DNA of 55,996 bases from an uncultured Lachnospiraceae bacterium. GTDB taxonomy: Bacteria > Bacillota > Clostridia > Lachnospirales > Lachnospiraceae. Of this stretch, positions 1 through 8,582 are shown in pieces. A program made the translations under genes and the position numbers. Within the stretch, counting starts at the first letter, position 1. Every line of letters begins with the position of its first letter. The stretch is from contig CAKRHW010000012.1 in NCBI GenBank assembly GCA_934339365.1, positions 1 through 55,996 on the forward strand, in the 5' to 3' direction. The notes below the pieces were generated by a model. It was given only the letters and a program-made list of their open reading frames with translations, had not been told where the DNA came from and ran no database searches.

Positions 1-74
1 ATAGTGAAACACATCCTTTCTAAATAAATATTTTAATGTGTCGCACTTTTCGTGTCCACTAATTTATACTAACA

Positions 75-545
75 TCAAATCTGTATATGGAAGTCCCACA
101 TTGCTATTTTCTGTTTCAAAATCTTTTTTTCTAATTCTATATGAAACTCTTTTTCTAAACCTTGTTTTAACTCTTTTAAAAACTTTGTTTTACTACCTCC
201 ATTGGGAAATTCCACAAAGTATAACCCTGATGTTTTAAAATAATTAATCTGTTGATTTAATGTTCTCAGAGTAATATTCAAATTATGCATATGGGTATTT
301 ATTTTACCAATTTGGTTCTTATCTCTTGTATCTTTTGAAGAAATAAAAGATTCACTATCTTGTATTTTCCCCTGAACCGTTTTAAATGACTTTCCTTTTA
401 TATTTTTAAAGTTATCAAAATAATTACTTTCTCCTGATAAATAAATAAATTTAGCTACTTCATTGCCACTATCTTTATCATCTGTCAATAACGAACGCAC
501 TATCTTTGCATTATTCTTATTCGCTACTTCCTTCAATAATCCCAT
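75..545 (-). pseudogene. Fragment of a bacteriocin-associated integral membrane (DUF1430-like) protein
   Basis: This 156-codon frame resembles the extracytoplasmic N-terminal domain of the putative immunity membrane proteins that accompany lactococcin 972-type bacteriocins: a LLKEVANKNNAKIVRSLL start, a YLSGE segment, then FISSKDTRDKNQIGKI. The family is usually about 600-700 residues with several membrane helices; none is present here because a stop comes after residue 156. The first ATG lies inside the TGGGAT codons of the overlapping leader remnant (533-646) in another frame, so the junction looks like a deletion joining the bacteriocin gene to the interior of its neighbour. I infer a dead relic. 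Family assignment is from remembered motif pattern, not a search. Confidence 0.5.
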
Positions 546-646
546 GTTCCACCAGCTACTTGTGCCGCTGATACCGGAACTGCTGCTATAGCCAATATTG
601 TTGCAATCATTAATGTACTAACTGCTCCTTTTAACTTATTCTTCAT
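533..646 (-). pseudogene. Truncated lactococcin 972-like bacteriocin precursor (signal peptide plus first mature residues)
   Basis: A 37-codon frame beginning MKNKLKGAVSTLMIAT, with GGAGG eight bases upstream of the ATG at 646. It holds a complete Sec signal peptide ending VSAA, followed by QVAGGTWDY and a stop. The GGTW(D/H/Q)YG motif is the hallmark start of mature lactococcin 972-family peptides, which normally run about 60-70 residues further. The stop directly after GGTWDY and the out-of-frame immunity-like fragment starting in the same codons indicate that the mature peptide has been deleted. A longer start at 718 lacks a ribosome site. A functional short secreted peptide is possible but less likely. 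Confidence 0.55.
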
Positions 647-1426
647 GTTGTTTTCCTCCAATTCTTTGATAATCTTCCAAAAAACAAAAACAATTTTTAT
701 TTTCTGATAAATTATCATCTGTGCTTTGAAATAGTAATTTTTAATAACAGAATATACTTATATTATACGATTCCTTCTTTCATTAATCTCTAAATTTTTA
801 TAAATATATTATTTGTTATTACAATGCATGTAACATTGACATTTATACAATATCATTACTTTTTTGAAAAAGCTACTTTCCTTGTCTAACTTACCATTTT
901 TTTGTTTTTTTATCCTAATAACATTTTCATTGCAAAAATATTTTTGACATTCCAAACAAATAGCAAATATAATCATGTTCATCCACCTTCTTATAATGCC
1001 TTACGAATCACATTATGGAATTGTATAACCCTCGTAACAAAAATTAGGTTGAAGTGTTACAAAAATGCTTGTCCACAACAAAATATAGTATCTGATATTC
1101 TAAATAATGTCTTAAATCATCAATCTCGTGGTGTATTATAAAAAGCAGGACGCGGTAGCTATTCTTTAGCTGCCGCGTCCTATTTTTTATTCAAGGATAT
1201 TCCTTTCACGATATACTTTTACTGCTGCTTAAAAAATTGTTTTTCTTTTTTTCTGGGCTAAAAATTCCATTAATCATTTCCATAAACATCCCTTTAACTC
1301 TTAATAAAAATAGTAAAACCATCTCTGTCATTCTAATCAAATAAAAACTAAATTTGTTCGATTCCTTTTATTCCAAGTTCATGATGTTCTGTATCCATTT
1401 GGGTTGTTTGGTATCTCCTCATAAAC
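647..1426. other. Intergenic region with an unrecognised coding relic
   Basis: About 780 bases without a convincing gene. The plus-strand frame 902-1141 (79 codons, starting MFFYPNN, ending NHQSRGVL) runs up to a terminator at 1148-1189; its last third looks protein-like, but it has no ribosome site and no family I recognise, so it may be the degraded tail of a lost plus-strand gene. The rest is AT-rich, with nothing else I can support. Confidence 0.3.
1148..1189 (+). terminator. Rho-independent terminator
   Basis: A 13-bp stem (GGACGCGGTAGCT with AGCTGCCGCGTCC, one G-T pair) and a 7-base loop, followed by TATTTTTTAT on the plus strand. The minus side also has a short T run after the stem (TGCTTTTTATAA), so it could act in both directions. 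No intact plus-strand gene precedes it. Confidence 0.75.
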
Positions 1427-1960
1427 CTATCTCCACAAATCTTCATAATCTTCCGGTAAAAAGCGGTGATAAATAATATGGCAGCCTTCATCCTTCAGAC
1501 AATAATAATATGGATCTTTCTCTCCTTTAAAATAAATTAAAACATCAAATTCATCCTTATCTATATGCTTTATAACACATTCATCCTTTTGTGACTCAAA
1601 CAGCTCAAAGATCTGTTGCATTGTCGTATCATGCTTTGCTATCAGTTCGACTAATTGCCTGATAAATTCATTTTCTTCCATATGCATGTGGACATATTCT
1701 GATGCTTTTTCTGGTAAAGTAACACAAAAACGATCCCCTTTATGCGAACATTGAATATCTCCATATTTTTTTCTCATCTGATCTGGCAATCCATCTAATA
1801 TCTCCTGCATTTCTTCTGCCGATGCATTGCTCTTAAAAAAATGATTTAACGAGCTTAATGGATAATAAAACCGGATACTCTCCTTCCTGTATCCTAATTT
1901 TGCCTGTTCCTCTTTCATCAGATCAACAAGATTTTGCTCTAAAACTTTATAATCTATCAT
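1427..1960 (-). CDS. DUF3877 family protein
   Basis: A 177-residue soluble protein, start chosen at MIDYKVLEQN with AAGGACGG just upstream; the longer frame to 2026 has a poorly placed site. It contains EEQAKLGYRKESIRFYYPL near residue 20, typical of the DUF3877 family of Lachnospiraceae, and a C-terminal half rich in acidic and aromatic residues (HIIYHRFLPEDYEDLWR). No signal peptide or membrane segment is visible. The function of the family is unknown. It is monocistronic, separated from prfA by a terminator. Confidence 0.75.
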   Translation of the reverse strand: MIDYKVLEQNLVDLMKEEQAKLGYRKESIRFYYPLSSLNHFFKSNASAEEMQEILDGLPDQMRKKYGDIQCSHKGDRFCVTLPEKASEYVHMHMEENEFIRQLVELIAKHDTTMQQIFELFESQKDECVIKHIDKDEFDVLIYFKGEKDPYYYCLKDEGCHIIYHRFLPEDYEDLWR

Positions 1961-2056
1961 TTTATTCCGTCCTTTTCCTTCTTTTTTCCGATTCATTATA
2001 ACATATATCAATCTTTTGTTCAGCAATTTTACTTATTCCCATCAAATCCATCTGTA

Positions 2057-2086
2057 AGAAAAAGAGACAGCCTTCTGACTGTCTCT
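2057..2086 (-). terminator. Rho-independent terminator of the prfA operon
   Basis: On the minus strand, AGAGACAG, an 8-base loop and CTGTCTCT are followed by TTTTTCTT. It lies 80 bases past the prfA stop, which is where the rho-to-prfA block would end. Confidence 0.8.
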
Positions 2087-2094
2087 CTTCCTGC

Positions 2095-2160
2095 TTATTC
2101 TTCACGTTCTATCATAAATATTTCAGTTTGGTATTTTCCATCTGATTCCGTTACTGACAT
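2095..2160 (-). CDS. Possible 21-residue small ORF downstream of prfA
   Basis: Ten bases after the prfA stop codon an ATG opens a 21-codon frame (MSVTESDGKYQTEIFMIERE plus one residue) that closes just before the terminator. There is no clear ribosome site (GGCTAAAA precedes the ATG), so expression would need coupling to prfA. It fills the space exactly between stop and terminator, which is suggestive only. Confidence 0.2.
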   Translation of the reverse strand: MSVTESDGKYQTEIFMIEREE

Positions 2161-2167
2161 TTTAGCC

Positions 2168-3238
2168 TTATTCATTCATGCTGCTTAACTTCGCGGCCTG
2201 ATCAGCTGCAATACATCCATCTATAATCTCATCTAATTCACCATCCATGACCTGCTCTAAACGGTGTGTTGTGAACTTAATTCGATGATCGGTACATCTT
2301 CCCTGTGGGAAATTGTATGTTCGGATCTTTTCTGAACGATCTCCGGTTCCAACCTGGCTTCTACGTAATGCTGCTTCTTCTTCCTGCTTCTTCTGCATCT
2401 CTAACTCATATAATTTAGCACGTAATACTTTCAAAGCTTTATCCTTGTTCTTCAGCTGTGATTTCTCATCCTGGCAGGAAATAACAATTCCCGTTGGAAT
2501 ATGTGTCAGACGAACTGCAGAATCCGTTGTATTGACACACTGTCCACCGTTTCCTGATGCACGAAAGACATCAAACTTACAATCATTCATATCAATCTCA
2601 ACATCCACATCTTCTGCTTCCGGCATAATTGCAACCGTTGCTGTTGATGTATGAATACGTCCGCCACTCTCTGTTACCGGGATTCTTTGTACACGATGTG
2701 TTCCACTTTCATATTTTAATTTTGAATAGGCACCCTGTCCGTTAATCATAAATGTTACTTCTTTAAAACCACCAAGTCCATTCTCATTCACAGAAATCAT
2801 CTCGGTCTTCCAGTGATGCTTTTCTGCATACATCGTATACATACGATATAATTCTGCTGCAAACAGAGCTGCTTCGTCTCCACCTGCTCCTGCACGAATT
2901 TCAACAATAACGTTCTTATCATCGTTTTCATCTTTTGGTAATAATAATACTTTTAATTGCTGTTCTAACTCTTCTACACGTTCCTTGGCTTCGTTCATCT
3001 CTTCCTTCGCCATCTCACGCATTTCTTCATCATTTTCCTCTTCAAGAATCATCAGTGAATCTTCGATCGTCTGCTTCTGATTCTTATATTCCTTATAAGC
3101 TTCCACGATTGGCTGCAAATCGCTCTGCTCCTTCATAAGCTTGCGGAAACGATTCTGATCATTTACAACATTCGGATCATTCAATTCCTGCAAGATTTCA
3201 TCAAATCTAACTAAAATATCATCTAACTTATCAAACAT
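2168..3238 (-). CDS. prfA: Peptide chain release factor 1
   Basis: A 356-residue class I release factor that reads UAA and UAG and triggers peptidyl-tRNA hydrolysis on the ribosome. The PVT tripeptide at residues 187-189 (within HRVQRIPVTESGGRIHTS) is the RF1-type codon-recognition motif (RF2 would have SPF), and GGQ at 231-233 is the catalytic motif. Length and the helical N-terminal domain are normal. Its partner methyltransferase prmC, which modifies the GGQ glutamine, is encoded 46 bases upstream in the same direction. A terminator follows the gene at 2057-2086. Confidence 0.97.
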   Translation of the reverse strand: MFDKLDDILVRFDEILQELNDPNVVNDQNRFRKLMKEQSDLQPIVEAYKEYKNQKQTIEDSLMILEEENDEEMREMAKEEMNEAKERVEELEQQLKVLLLPKDENDDKNVIVEIRAGAGGDEAALFAAELYRMYTMYAEKHHWKTEMISVNENGLGGFKEVTFMINGQGAYSKLKYESGTHRVQRIPVTESGGRIHTSTATVAIMPEAEDVDVEIDMNDCKFDVFRASGNGGQCVNTTDSAVRLTHIPTGIVISCQDEKSQLKNKDKALKVLRAKLYELEMQKKQEEEAALRRSQVGTGDRSEKIRTYNFPQGRCTDHRIKFTTHRLEQVMDGELDEIIDGCIAADQAAKLSSMNE

Positions 3239-3284
3239 TTCTAAACCTCTTTCTTTTCTTCTAATCAGTTTTTCTCACTGTCTT

Positions 3285-4124
3285 TTAGTCCCTGCTTCCA
3301 ATTACGACCCGGTCTAACCCCGGCAGGTCTTTTATAACCTGTATTCTGGTAAACCCATTTTCCTCTAAGATGTTGCTGACATCTTCCGCCTGGTCAAACC
3401 CGATTTCAAAAGCAAAGCAGCCATTTTCTTTTAAATGCGACTTTCCCTTAGCGACAATCTTCCTATAGAATAGCAGACCATCCCCTGTTCCGTCAAGTGC
3501 AAGGTGCGGCTCATGCTCTCTTACTTCAGGTGCAAGAGTCTCAATTACTTTCGTTGGTATATACGGTGGATTCGAAACAATCAAATCGAACATTCCTTCT
3601 ACATTTTCAAATAAATCACTTTTTAAAAACGTAACCTCTGCATTTAAATGGTCTGCATTTCTTTTCGCTACTTCTAGTGCCTGCTCTGAAATATCTGCCG
3701 CAGTCATCCGACAGTGTTCCATATTTTTCTTCAATGAAATTGCAATACATCCTGAACCGGTACACAAATCAAGCACCTTCGCATCTGGCATATGCCCAAA
3801 TCTCTTCAGGCATTCTTCCACCAGAATCTCGGTATCTTGTCTCGGAATCAGCACATTGGAATTCACTTCAAATTCCAGTCCATAAAAAGACTGCTTTCCC
3901 GTTATATACTGTACCGGAATATGTTTCGCACGTTTTGCGATTCCATCATAATATCTGCGAACTAAACCATCATCTGCAATCTGATTCATTTTCAGATAAT
4001 ATTGCGACTTAGGCATGTCAAAAACATCTTCAAATAATAGATACGCATCCACAGCAGCTTCTTCAATGTCATTGTCCGTTAATGTTTTTACTCCGTTTCT
4101 CAATACATCGCTATACTTCTTCAT
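3285..4124 (-). CDS. prmC: Peptide chain release factor N5-glutamine methyltransferase
   Basis: A 279-residue HemK/PrmC enzyme that methylates the GGQ glutamine of release factors using S-adenosylmethionine. The N-terminal helical domain is followed by a Rossmann methyltransferase fold with DLCTGSGCIA (residues 119-128) for cofactor binding and NPPY (185-188) for the target glutamine. Its start overlaps the end of the upstream DUF1385 gene by 14 bases, indicating translational coupling, and prfA follows directly. The substrate-enzyme pairing with prfA is the usual Firmicutes order. Confidence 0.96.
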   Translation of the reverse strand: MKKYSDVLRNGVKTLTDNDIEEAAVDAYLLFEDVFDMPKSQYYLKMNQIADDGLVRRYYDGIAKRAKHIPVQYITGKQSFYGLEFEVNSNVLIPRQDTEILVEECLKRFGHMPDAKVLDLCTGSGCIAISLKKNMEHCRMTAADISEQALEVAKRNADHLNAEVTFLKSDLFENVEGMFDLIVSNPPYIPTKVIETLAPEVREHEPHLALDGTGDGLLFYRKIVAKGKSHLKENGCFAFEIGFDQAEDVSNILEENGFTRIQVIKDLPGLDRVVIGSRD

Positions 4125-5097
4125 CTTCTAATTTAACACCATTTTCCCTTAAATATTCTCTCCAGTCATAGACCGCTTCCACAGCCTCAATAGCGACCTC
4201 AATCATACTGTCATCCGGTTCTCTTGTCGTCAGATGCTGTAAAGCCTTTCCCGGCGCACTGATTATTCTGACAAATAATGAATCCGAATTACCGGCAATC
4301 CGTATAAATTCATAGGACACACCCGCAATTACCGGCATCAATGCAATTCTTAACAAATACTGAACCACAATATAATCTGAACGAATACATACAAAAAAAG
4401 CGATACTGATAATCATAACCAGAAACATAAAACTAGTTCCACATCGCTTATGAAAACGTGAACTGCCACGTACATTTTCAACGTTCAGAATCTTTCCCGA
4501 TTCAATACAATTAATACATTTGTGCTCTGCCCCATGATACATATAAGTTCTCTTAATATCTTTCATTAATGAAACGAACCACAAATAAAACAAAAACAAG
4601 CCAAGCTTCACAAATGCCTCTACAACCGAAACAGCACGTCCGCCAATCAGCCCTAACTTCTGCCTGAATAAAAAATCTGCGATAAAATATGGCAAAATCA
4701 TAAAAAGCCCTATGGAAATCAAAATCGATACAAATACTGTAAGAGACATCACCACGCTTTCTGCTTTTTCACCAAAAATCTTCTCGAAAAATCCATCCGG
4801 CTCTTCTGTCTCTGATGTATCTTCCTCTGTCTCCTCATCATAGAAACTTGCTGAATATGACAAAGTCTTAATTCCTAATACCATAGAATCAATAAATGCA
4901 AATATTCCCCGGATAAAAGGAAGCTTCGTAAACTTCTTTCCTTTTCCCACTCCTGTATAATTCTCATGTACATCAAGTGCTATCGTCTGATCTGGTTTTC
5001 TGACGGCAACAGAATACCGATCTTCACATCGCATCATAATTCCTTCTAAAACCGCCTGTCCGCCAATCTTAGATGGATTCTTTAGTTTTTCAGCCAT
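4111..5097 (-). CDS. DUF1385 domain-containing membrane protein (YqhQ-like)
   Basis: A 328-residue integral membrane protein of the DUF1385 family (B. subtilis YqhQ). It starts with the family signature GGQAVLEGIMMR near residue 13, has a charged loop near residues 90-105, four or more hydrophobic segments between about 110 and 260, and the conserved YHGAEHKCINCIE and SRFHKRCGTSF motifs, whose His and Cys residues could bind metal. The function is unknown. Placement between rpmE and prmC is characteristic of clostridial genomes and suggests co-expression with the termination/translation genes rather than a direct role in them. Confidence 0.93.
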   Translation of the reverse strand: MAEKLKNPSKIGGQAVLEGIMMRCEDRYSVAVRKPDQTIALDVHENYTGVGKGKKFTKLPFIRGIFAFIDSMVLGIKTLSYSASFYDEETEEDTSETEEPDGFFEKIFGEKAESVVMSLTVFVSILISIGLFMILPYFIADFLFRQKLGLIGGRAVSVVEAFVKLGLFLFYLWFVSLMKDIKRTYMYHGAEHKCINCIESGKILNVENVRGSSRFHKRCGTSFMFLVMIISIAFFVCIRSDYIVVQYLLRIALMPVIAGVSYEFIRIAGNSDSLFVRIISAPGKALQHLTTREPDDSMIEVAIEAVEAVYDWREYLRENGVKLEDEEV

Positions 5098-5177
5098 CTA
5101 TCCCTCACTTTCTCAAAAATACCTTTTCTTACCTCTGTACTCCACAAAAGGCCTTATATTCTACGAATAAATTTCTC

Positions 5178-5216
5178 TAAAAAAACAATGAGGCTAAGAC
5201 TTGCATCTTAACCTCA
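5178..5216 (-). terminator. Rho-independent terminator after rpmE
   Basis: On the minus strand, TGAGGTTAAGA, a 6-base loop and TCTTAGCCTCA lead into TTGTTTTTTT. It sits 12 bases past the rpmE stop, so rpmE can be expressed as a single gene despite its place in the block. Confidence 0.85.
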
Positions 5217-5227
5217 CAAAAAATGTC

Positions 5228-5428
5228 TTATTTAATTCCGTACTTACGATTGAACTTATCGATACGTCCACGTGCAGAAATAGCTTTCTGCTGTCCTGTA
5301 TAGAATGGATGACACTTTGAACAGATCTCGACGTGAATATCTTTCTTTGTTGAACCTGTTGTAAATGTGTTACCACAGTTACATGTTACTGTAGCTTCAT
5401 AATAATCTGGATGGATACCCTGCTTCAT
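5228..5428 (-). CDS. rpmE: 50S ribosomal protein L31 (zinc-binding form)
   Basis: A 66-residue bL31. The start is chosen at MKQGIHPDYYEA, the conserved N-terminus, preceded by GAGGTGAATAAG; the longer frame to 5479 covers the leader. Cysteines 16, 18, 36 and 39 (CNC and CSKC) make this the zinc-binding C+ type. It ends SARGRIDKFNRKYGIK, typical of the family. It has its own promoter and leader upstream and a terminator downstream. I see no clear Zur operator. Confidence 0.97.
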   Translation of the reverse strand: MKQGIHPDYYEATVTCNCGNTFTTGSTKKDIHVEICSKCHPFYTGQQKAISARGRIDKFNRKYGIK

Positions 5429-5526
5429 CTTATTCACCTCTTTCAAAAACATTAATACTTCATTGATGTGCGCAAGCACATCTTATACGAGCTTGCTCTC
5501 ACAAGTTATTGCTAATTTTAAACAGC
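5429..5526 (-). promoter_or_regulatory. Structured 5' leader of rpmE, possible L31 autoregulatory leader
   Basis: The predicted transcript begins about 98 nt before the rpmE ATG. The leader has a perfect 7-bp hairpin GATGTGC-TTGC-GCACATC (5465-5482) and, before it, a GAG...CTC stem in TGTGAGAGCAAGCTCG. L31 leaders that bind the protein are known in Firmicutes; the match here is by position and general shape only. Confidence 0.4.
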
Positions 5527-5532
5527 TTTGAT

Positions 5533-5561
5533 ATTGTACCATATTCTATAATTATTAGCAA
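5533..5561 (-). promoter_or_regulatory. Sigma-A promoter of rpmE
   Basis: On the minus strand, TTGCTA, a 17-base spacer and TACAAT lie just past the rho stop codon. The spacing is ideal and each box has one or two mismatches to consensus. Confidence 0.6.
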
Positions 5562-5589
5562 GACCTTTTTCTATTTTTTTCACGCAATT

Positions 5590-7113
5590 TTATAGTTGAA
5601 TTTTCTGAATCTGATCAATGAATTCCTGATTGTCTTTTGTTTTATAAAATAAATCAATGATACGCTCCGCAGATTCCTCTGCTTTCATTCCATTTGTTGC
5701 TTTTCTCATGATATAGGAAGCTTTCATTTCCTCCGCTGTCAGCAGCAAATCTTCCCTTCTCGTACCTGATTTTAAAATATCGATTGCCGGGAATACCCTT
5801 CTTTCCTGTAATTTACGATTCAATACCAGTTCCATATTACCAGTTCCCTTAAATTCCTCGTAAACAACATCATCCATCTTACTTCCTGTCTCAATCAAAG
5901 CAGTTGCTAAAACAGTCAGTGAACCGCCCTCTCTCATATTTCTTGCTGCACCAAAAAACCTTTTTGGCATATGAAGTGCTGCCGGATCAAGTCCTCCGGA
6001 TAAAGTTCTTCCACTTGGTGGAACAATCAGGTTATACGCTCTGGCAAGTCTCGTAATACTATCTAGCAAAATCGTAACATCCCTTCCATGCTCCACTAAA
6101 CGCTTCGCACGTTCAATTACCATCTCCGACACTCTCTTATGATGTTCTGGCAGCTCATCAAAAGTCGAATGAATGACTTCTACATTCTCCCCTTCAATCG
6201 CTTCCTTAATATCGGTAACTTCTTCCGGACGTTCATCAATCAACAAAATAATCAAATGCATCTCCGGATTATTATTCGTAATCGCTCTGGCAATCTGCTT
6301 CAGCAAAGTGGTCTTACCAGCCTTAGGCGGAGACACAATCATACCTCTCTGTCCCTTACCAATCGGCGAAACCAAATCCACAATCCGCATTGCTAAATTG
6401 CTCTTTCCACCCTTTGACTCTAAATGGATTCTCTCATTTGGAAAAATTGGCGTTAAATCCTCAAAATTCTTTCTTCTTGAAATCACATCCAGCGAATATC
6501 CATTCACAGATTCCAAAAAAGATAATGCACCAAACTTATCCGTCTCTCTCTTCGCACGAACATGTCCCTTTAAAATATCACCCGTCTTCAGATTAAACCG
6601 CTTAATCTGTGCCGGTGAAACATAAACATCATCATCTCCAGGCAAATAATTCTCACATCTGATAAAACCAAATCCATCCGGCATAACCTCTAAAATTCCA
6701 TTCGCTTCTATCACTGCCTCCTCCTGTCTCGCTCCATCCTTTCTAACATGATTCTCCATAGGTCTTTTCTCCGATTCTCTGTCTAGATGATTCTCCATAG
6801 ATCTTTTCTCTGATTCTTTGTCTAGATGATTCTCCATAAATCTTTTCTCTGATTCTTTGTCTATATTATTTTCCATAGTTTTTTCTATATTGTTTCCCAT
6901 ATTATTTTCTATTTTCTTCTCTATTTTTCTTTCTTCACTTTTTTCTTCATTTCTTTCTTTACGGCTGGTCTTTTCCTGCTTCTCTATCCCTGCAGCTTCT
7001 AAAATTGCATCCACTAACTCAGCCTTCTTCAAAGCTGATATCCCCTTCACACCTTTTTCCTTTGCAATTTCCTTTAGTTCCTTTAACTGTAGCGTAAGTA
7101 ATTTTTCTCGCAC
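5590..7113 (-). CDS. rho: Transcription termination factor Rho
   Basis: A 507-residue hexameric RNA helicase that terminates transcription. The GTG at 7113 is chosen as start because AAGGAG lies seven bases upstream and the protein then begins VREKLLTLQLKELKEIA, the usual Rho N-terminus; the adjacent GTG at 7116 is equally in frame, and the ATG at 7146 lacks a site. Order: Rho_N helical domain (1-43), a charged low-complexity insertion (about 45-130) with a 13-residue tandem repeat, the cold-shock RNA-binding domain (DGFGFIRCENYL near 146), and the RecA-like motor with Walker A PPKAGKTT (262-269). The insertion is probably disordered and makes the protein longer than the usual 420 or so residues. 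Confidence 0.97.
   Translation of the reverse strand: MREKLLTLQLKELKEIAKEKGVKGISALKKAELVDAILEAAGIEKQEKTSRKERNEEKSEERKIEKKIENNMGNNIEKTMENNIDKESEKRFMENHLDKESEKRSMENHLDRESEKRPMENHVRKDGARQEEAVIEANGILEVMPDGFGFIRCENYLPGDDDVYVSPAQIKRFNLKTGDILKGHVRAKRETDKFGALSFLESVNGYSLDVISRRKNFEDLTPIFPNERIHLESKGGKSNLAMRIVDLVSPIGKGQRGMIVSPPKAGKTTLLKQIARAITNNNPEMHLIILLIDERPEEVTDIKEAIEGENVEVIHSTFDELPEHHKRVSEMVIERAKRLVEHGRDVTILLDSITRLARAYNLIVPPSGRTLSGGLDPAALHMPKRFFGAARNMREGGSLTVLATALIETGSKMDDVVYEEFKGTGNMELVLNRKLQERRVFPAIDILKSGTRREDLLLTAEEMKASYIMRKATNGMKAEESAERIIDLFYKTKDNQEFIDQIQKIQL
6727..6873 (-). repeat. 39-bp in-frame tandem repeat in rho
   Basis: Three near-identical 39-bp units and a degenerate fourth encode 13-residue repeats ENNIDKESEKRFM, ENHLDKESEKRSM, ENHLDRESEKRPM and ENHVRKDGAR inside the Rho insertion. 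Copies two and three differ at a few positions only, indicating recent duplication. Confidence 0.9.
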
Positions 7114-7340
7114 CACAAAACTCCTTCCTAAATATGCATTTATCATTTATTCATTTTGTAAACCGACATATCATTTCATTCTTGCTATTGTAATCTATCA
7201 TTCGTGGAATTAATGTTGAATTGTACGATGTCAGAATCAATGCACTTCTTCTAACATCATTTTATACTAATAATTAGATATTTCTTAGAACCATAGAACA
7301 TAATATAATTTATTATACTACATTCTTTCTAAAAATGATA

Positions 7341-7369
7341 GTGTTATTTTTCCCTTCGTATGATATAAT
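7341..7369 (+). promoter_or_regulatory. Probable promoter of the malic enzyme gene
   Basis: TATAAT at 7364-7369 lies 45 bases before the start codon. With a 17-base spacer the -35 box is GTGTTA, a weak match, so the call rests on the perfect -10 box and position. The rest of the divergent spacer (7114-7340) holds no other feature I can support. Confidence 0.45.
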
Positions 7370-7413
7370 CAGTGATATAGTCAAAAAATGAATTTTAAGA
7401 TTGGAGGATTAAC

Positions 7414-8565
7414 ATGACGACAAACGAAAAAGCACTTGCTCTCCACGAAGAATGGAATGGCAAAATCACAACAGAATCAAAATGTAAAGTAAAAAACCGC
7501 GAGGATTTAGCACTTGCCTACACACCTGGAGTAGCAGAGCCTTGCAAAGTCATTGCAAAAGACAAAGAGGCCGCCTACAAATATACAATCAAATCAAATA
7601 CCGTTGCAGTAATTTCTGATGGAAGTGCTGTCTTAGGTCTTGGAAATATCGGTCCATATGCTGCTATGCCTGTTATGGAAGGAAAAGCCGTTCTTTTCAA
7701 AGAATTTGGCGGAGTAAATGCATTTCCAATCTGTTTAGATACACAGGATACCGAAGAAATCATTCAGACCATCATTAACATTGCACCTGCTTTCGGTGGA
7801 ATTAACTTAGAAGATATCTCCGCACCACGTTGTTTCGAAATCGAATCTAGACTAAAGGAAGTCCTTGATATCCCTGTTTTCCATGACGATCAGCATGGTA
7901 CAGCCATCGTAGTCCTTGCAGGAATCATCAACGGACTCCGCGTAACCGGCAAAGAAAAAGAATCCTGCAAAGTAGTCGTAAATGGTGCAGGTTCCGCCGG
8001 TGTTGCAATTACAAAGCTTTTACTTACTTACGGATTCCAAGATGTAACCATGTGTGACATCAATGGTATCATTTCCCCAGAAAGCAAAAACCTGAACTGG
8101 ATGCAACAGTCTATGACCGAAGTAACCAACCTTTCAAGAAAAACCGGAACATTAGCAGATGCCCTCGTAGGCGCAGATATTTTCGTTGGTGTATCCGCAC
8201 CAAATATCGTAACAGCAGAAATGGTAAAAACAATGAACAAAGATGCCATCCTATTTGCAATGGCAAATCCAGTTCCAGAAATTATGCCTGATATCGCCAA
8301 AGCTGCAGGTGCCAAAGTCGTTGGAACCGGTCGCTCAGACTTCCCAAATCAGGTCAATAACGTAATCGCCTTCCCTGGAATCTTCAAAGGAGCCCTAGAA
8401 GGTCGTGCTACACAAATCACAGAAAAAATGAAATTAGCAGCAGCACTTGCAATCGCAGGATTAGTCAGCGACGAAGAATTAAACGAAGATTTTATCCTTC
8501 CAGAAGCATTCAATCCAGTTGTTGCAGATACCGTTGCAAAAGCAATTATCGATAATATCGAATAG
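7414..8565 (+). CDS. NAD(P)-dependent malic enzyme
   Basis: A 383-residue short-form malic enzyme converting malate to pyruvate and carbon dioxide. Start ATG follows GGAGG by six bases. The N-terminal catalytic part shows AYTPGVAEPC (Tyr36), EGKAVLFK (Lys91) and FHDDQHGTA; a Rossmann domain follows with NGAGSAGVAI. The length and lack of a phosphotransacetylase extension fit the small MaeA/MaeB-like enzymes of Firmicutes. NAD versus NADP preference cannot be decided from sequence by eye. It is a single plus-strand gene between blocks of minus-strand genes. Confidence 0.94.
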   Translation: MTTNEKALALHEEWNGKITTESKCKVKNREDLALAYTPGVAEPCKVIAKDKEAAYKYTIKSNTVAVISDGSAVLGLGNIGPYAAMPVMEGKAVLFKEFGGVNAFPICLDTQDTEEIIQTIINIAPAFGGINLEDISAPRCFEIESRLKEVLDIPVFHDDQHGTAIVVLAGIINGLRVTGKEKESCKVVVNGAGSAGVAITKLLLTYGFQDVTMCDINGIISPESKNLNWMQQSMTEVTNLSRKTGTLADALVGADIFVGVSAPNIVTAEMVKTMNKDAILFAMANPVPEIMPDIAKAAGAKVVGTGRSDFPNQVNNVIAFPGIFKGALEGRATQITEKMKLAAALAIAGLVSDEELNEDFILPEAFNPVVADTVAKAIIDNIE

Positions 8566-8582
8566 AGATTATCATTCAATAA

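Noticed and set aside
5178..5400. Minus-strand 60-codon frame overlapping rpmE (5194-5376)
   Set aside because: Out-of-frame shadow of rpmE that runs through its terminator.
6727..6873. 39-bp repeats in rho as CRISPR-like
   Set aside because: Contiguous, coding and without spacers.
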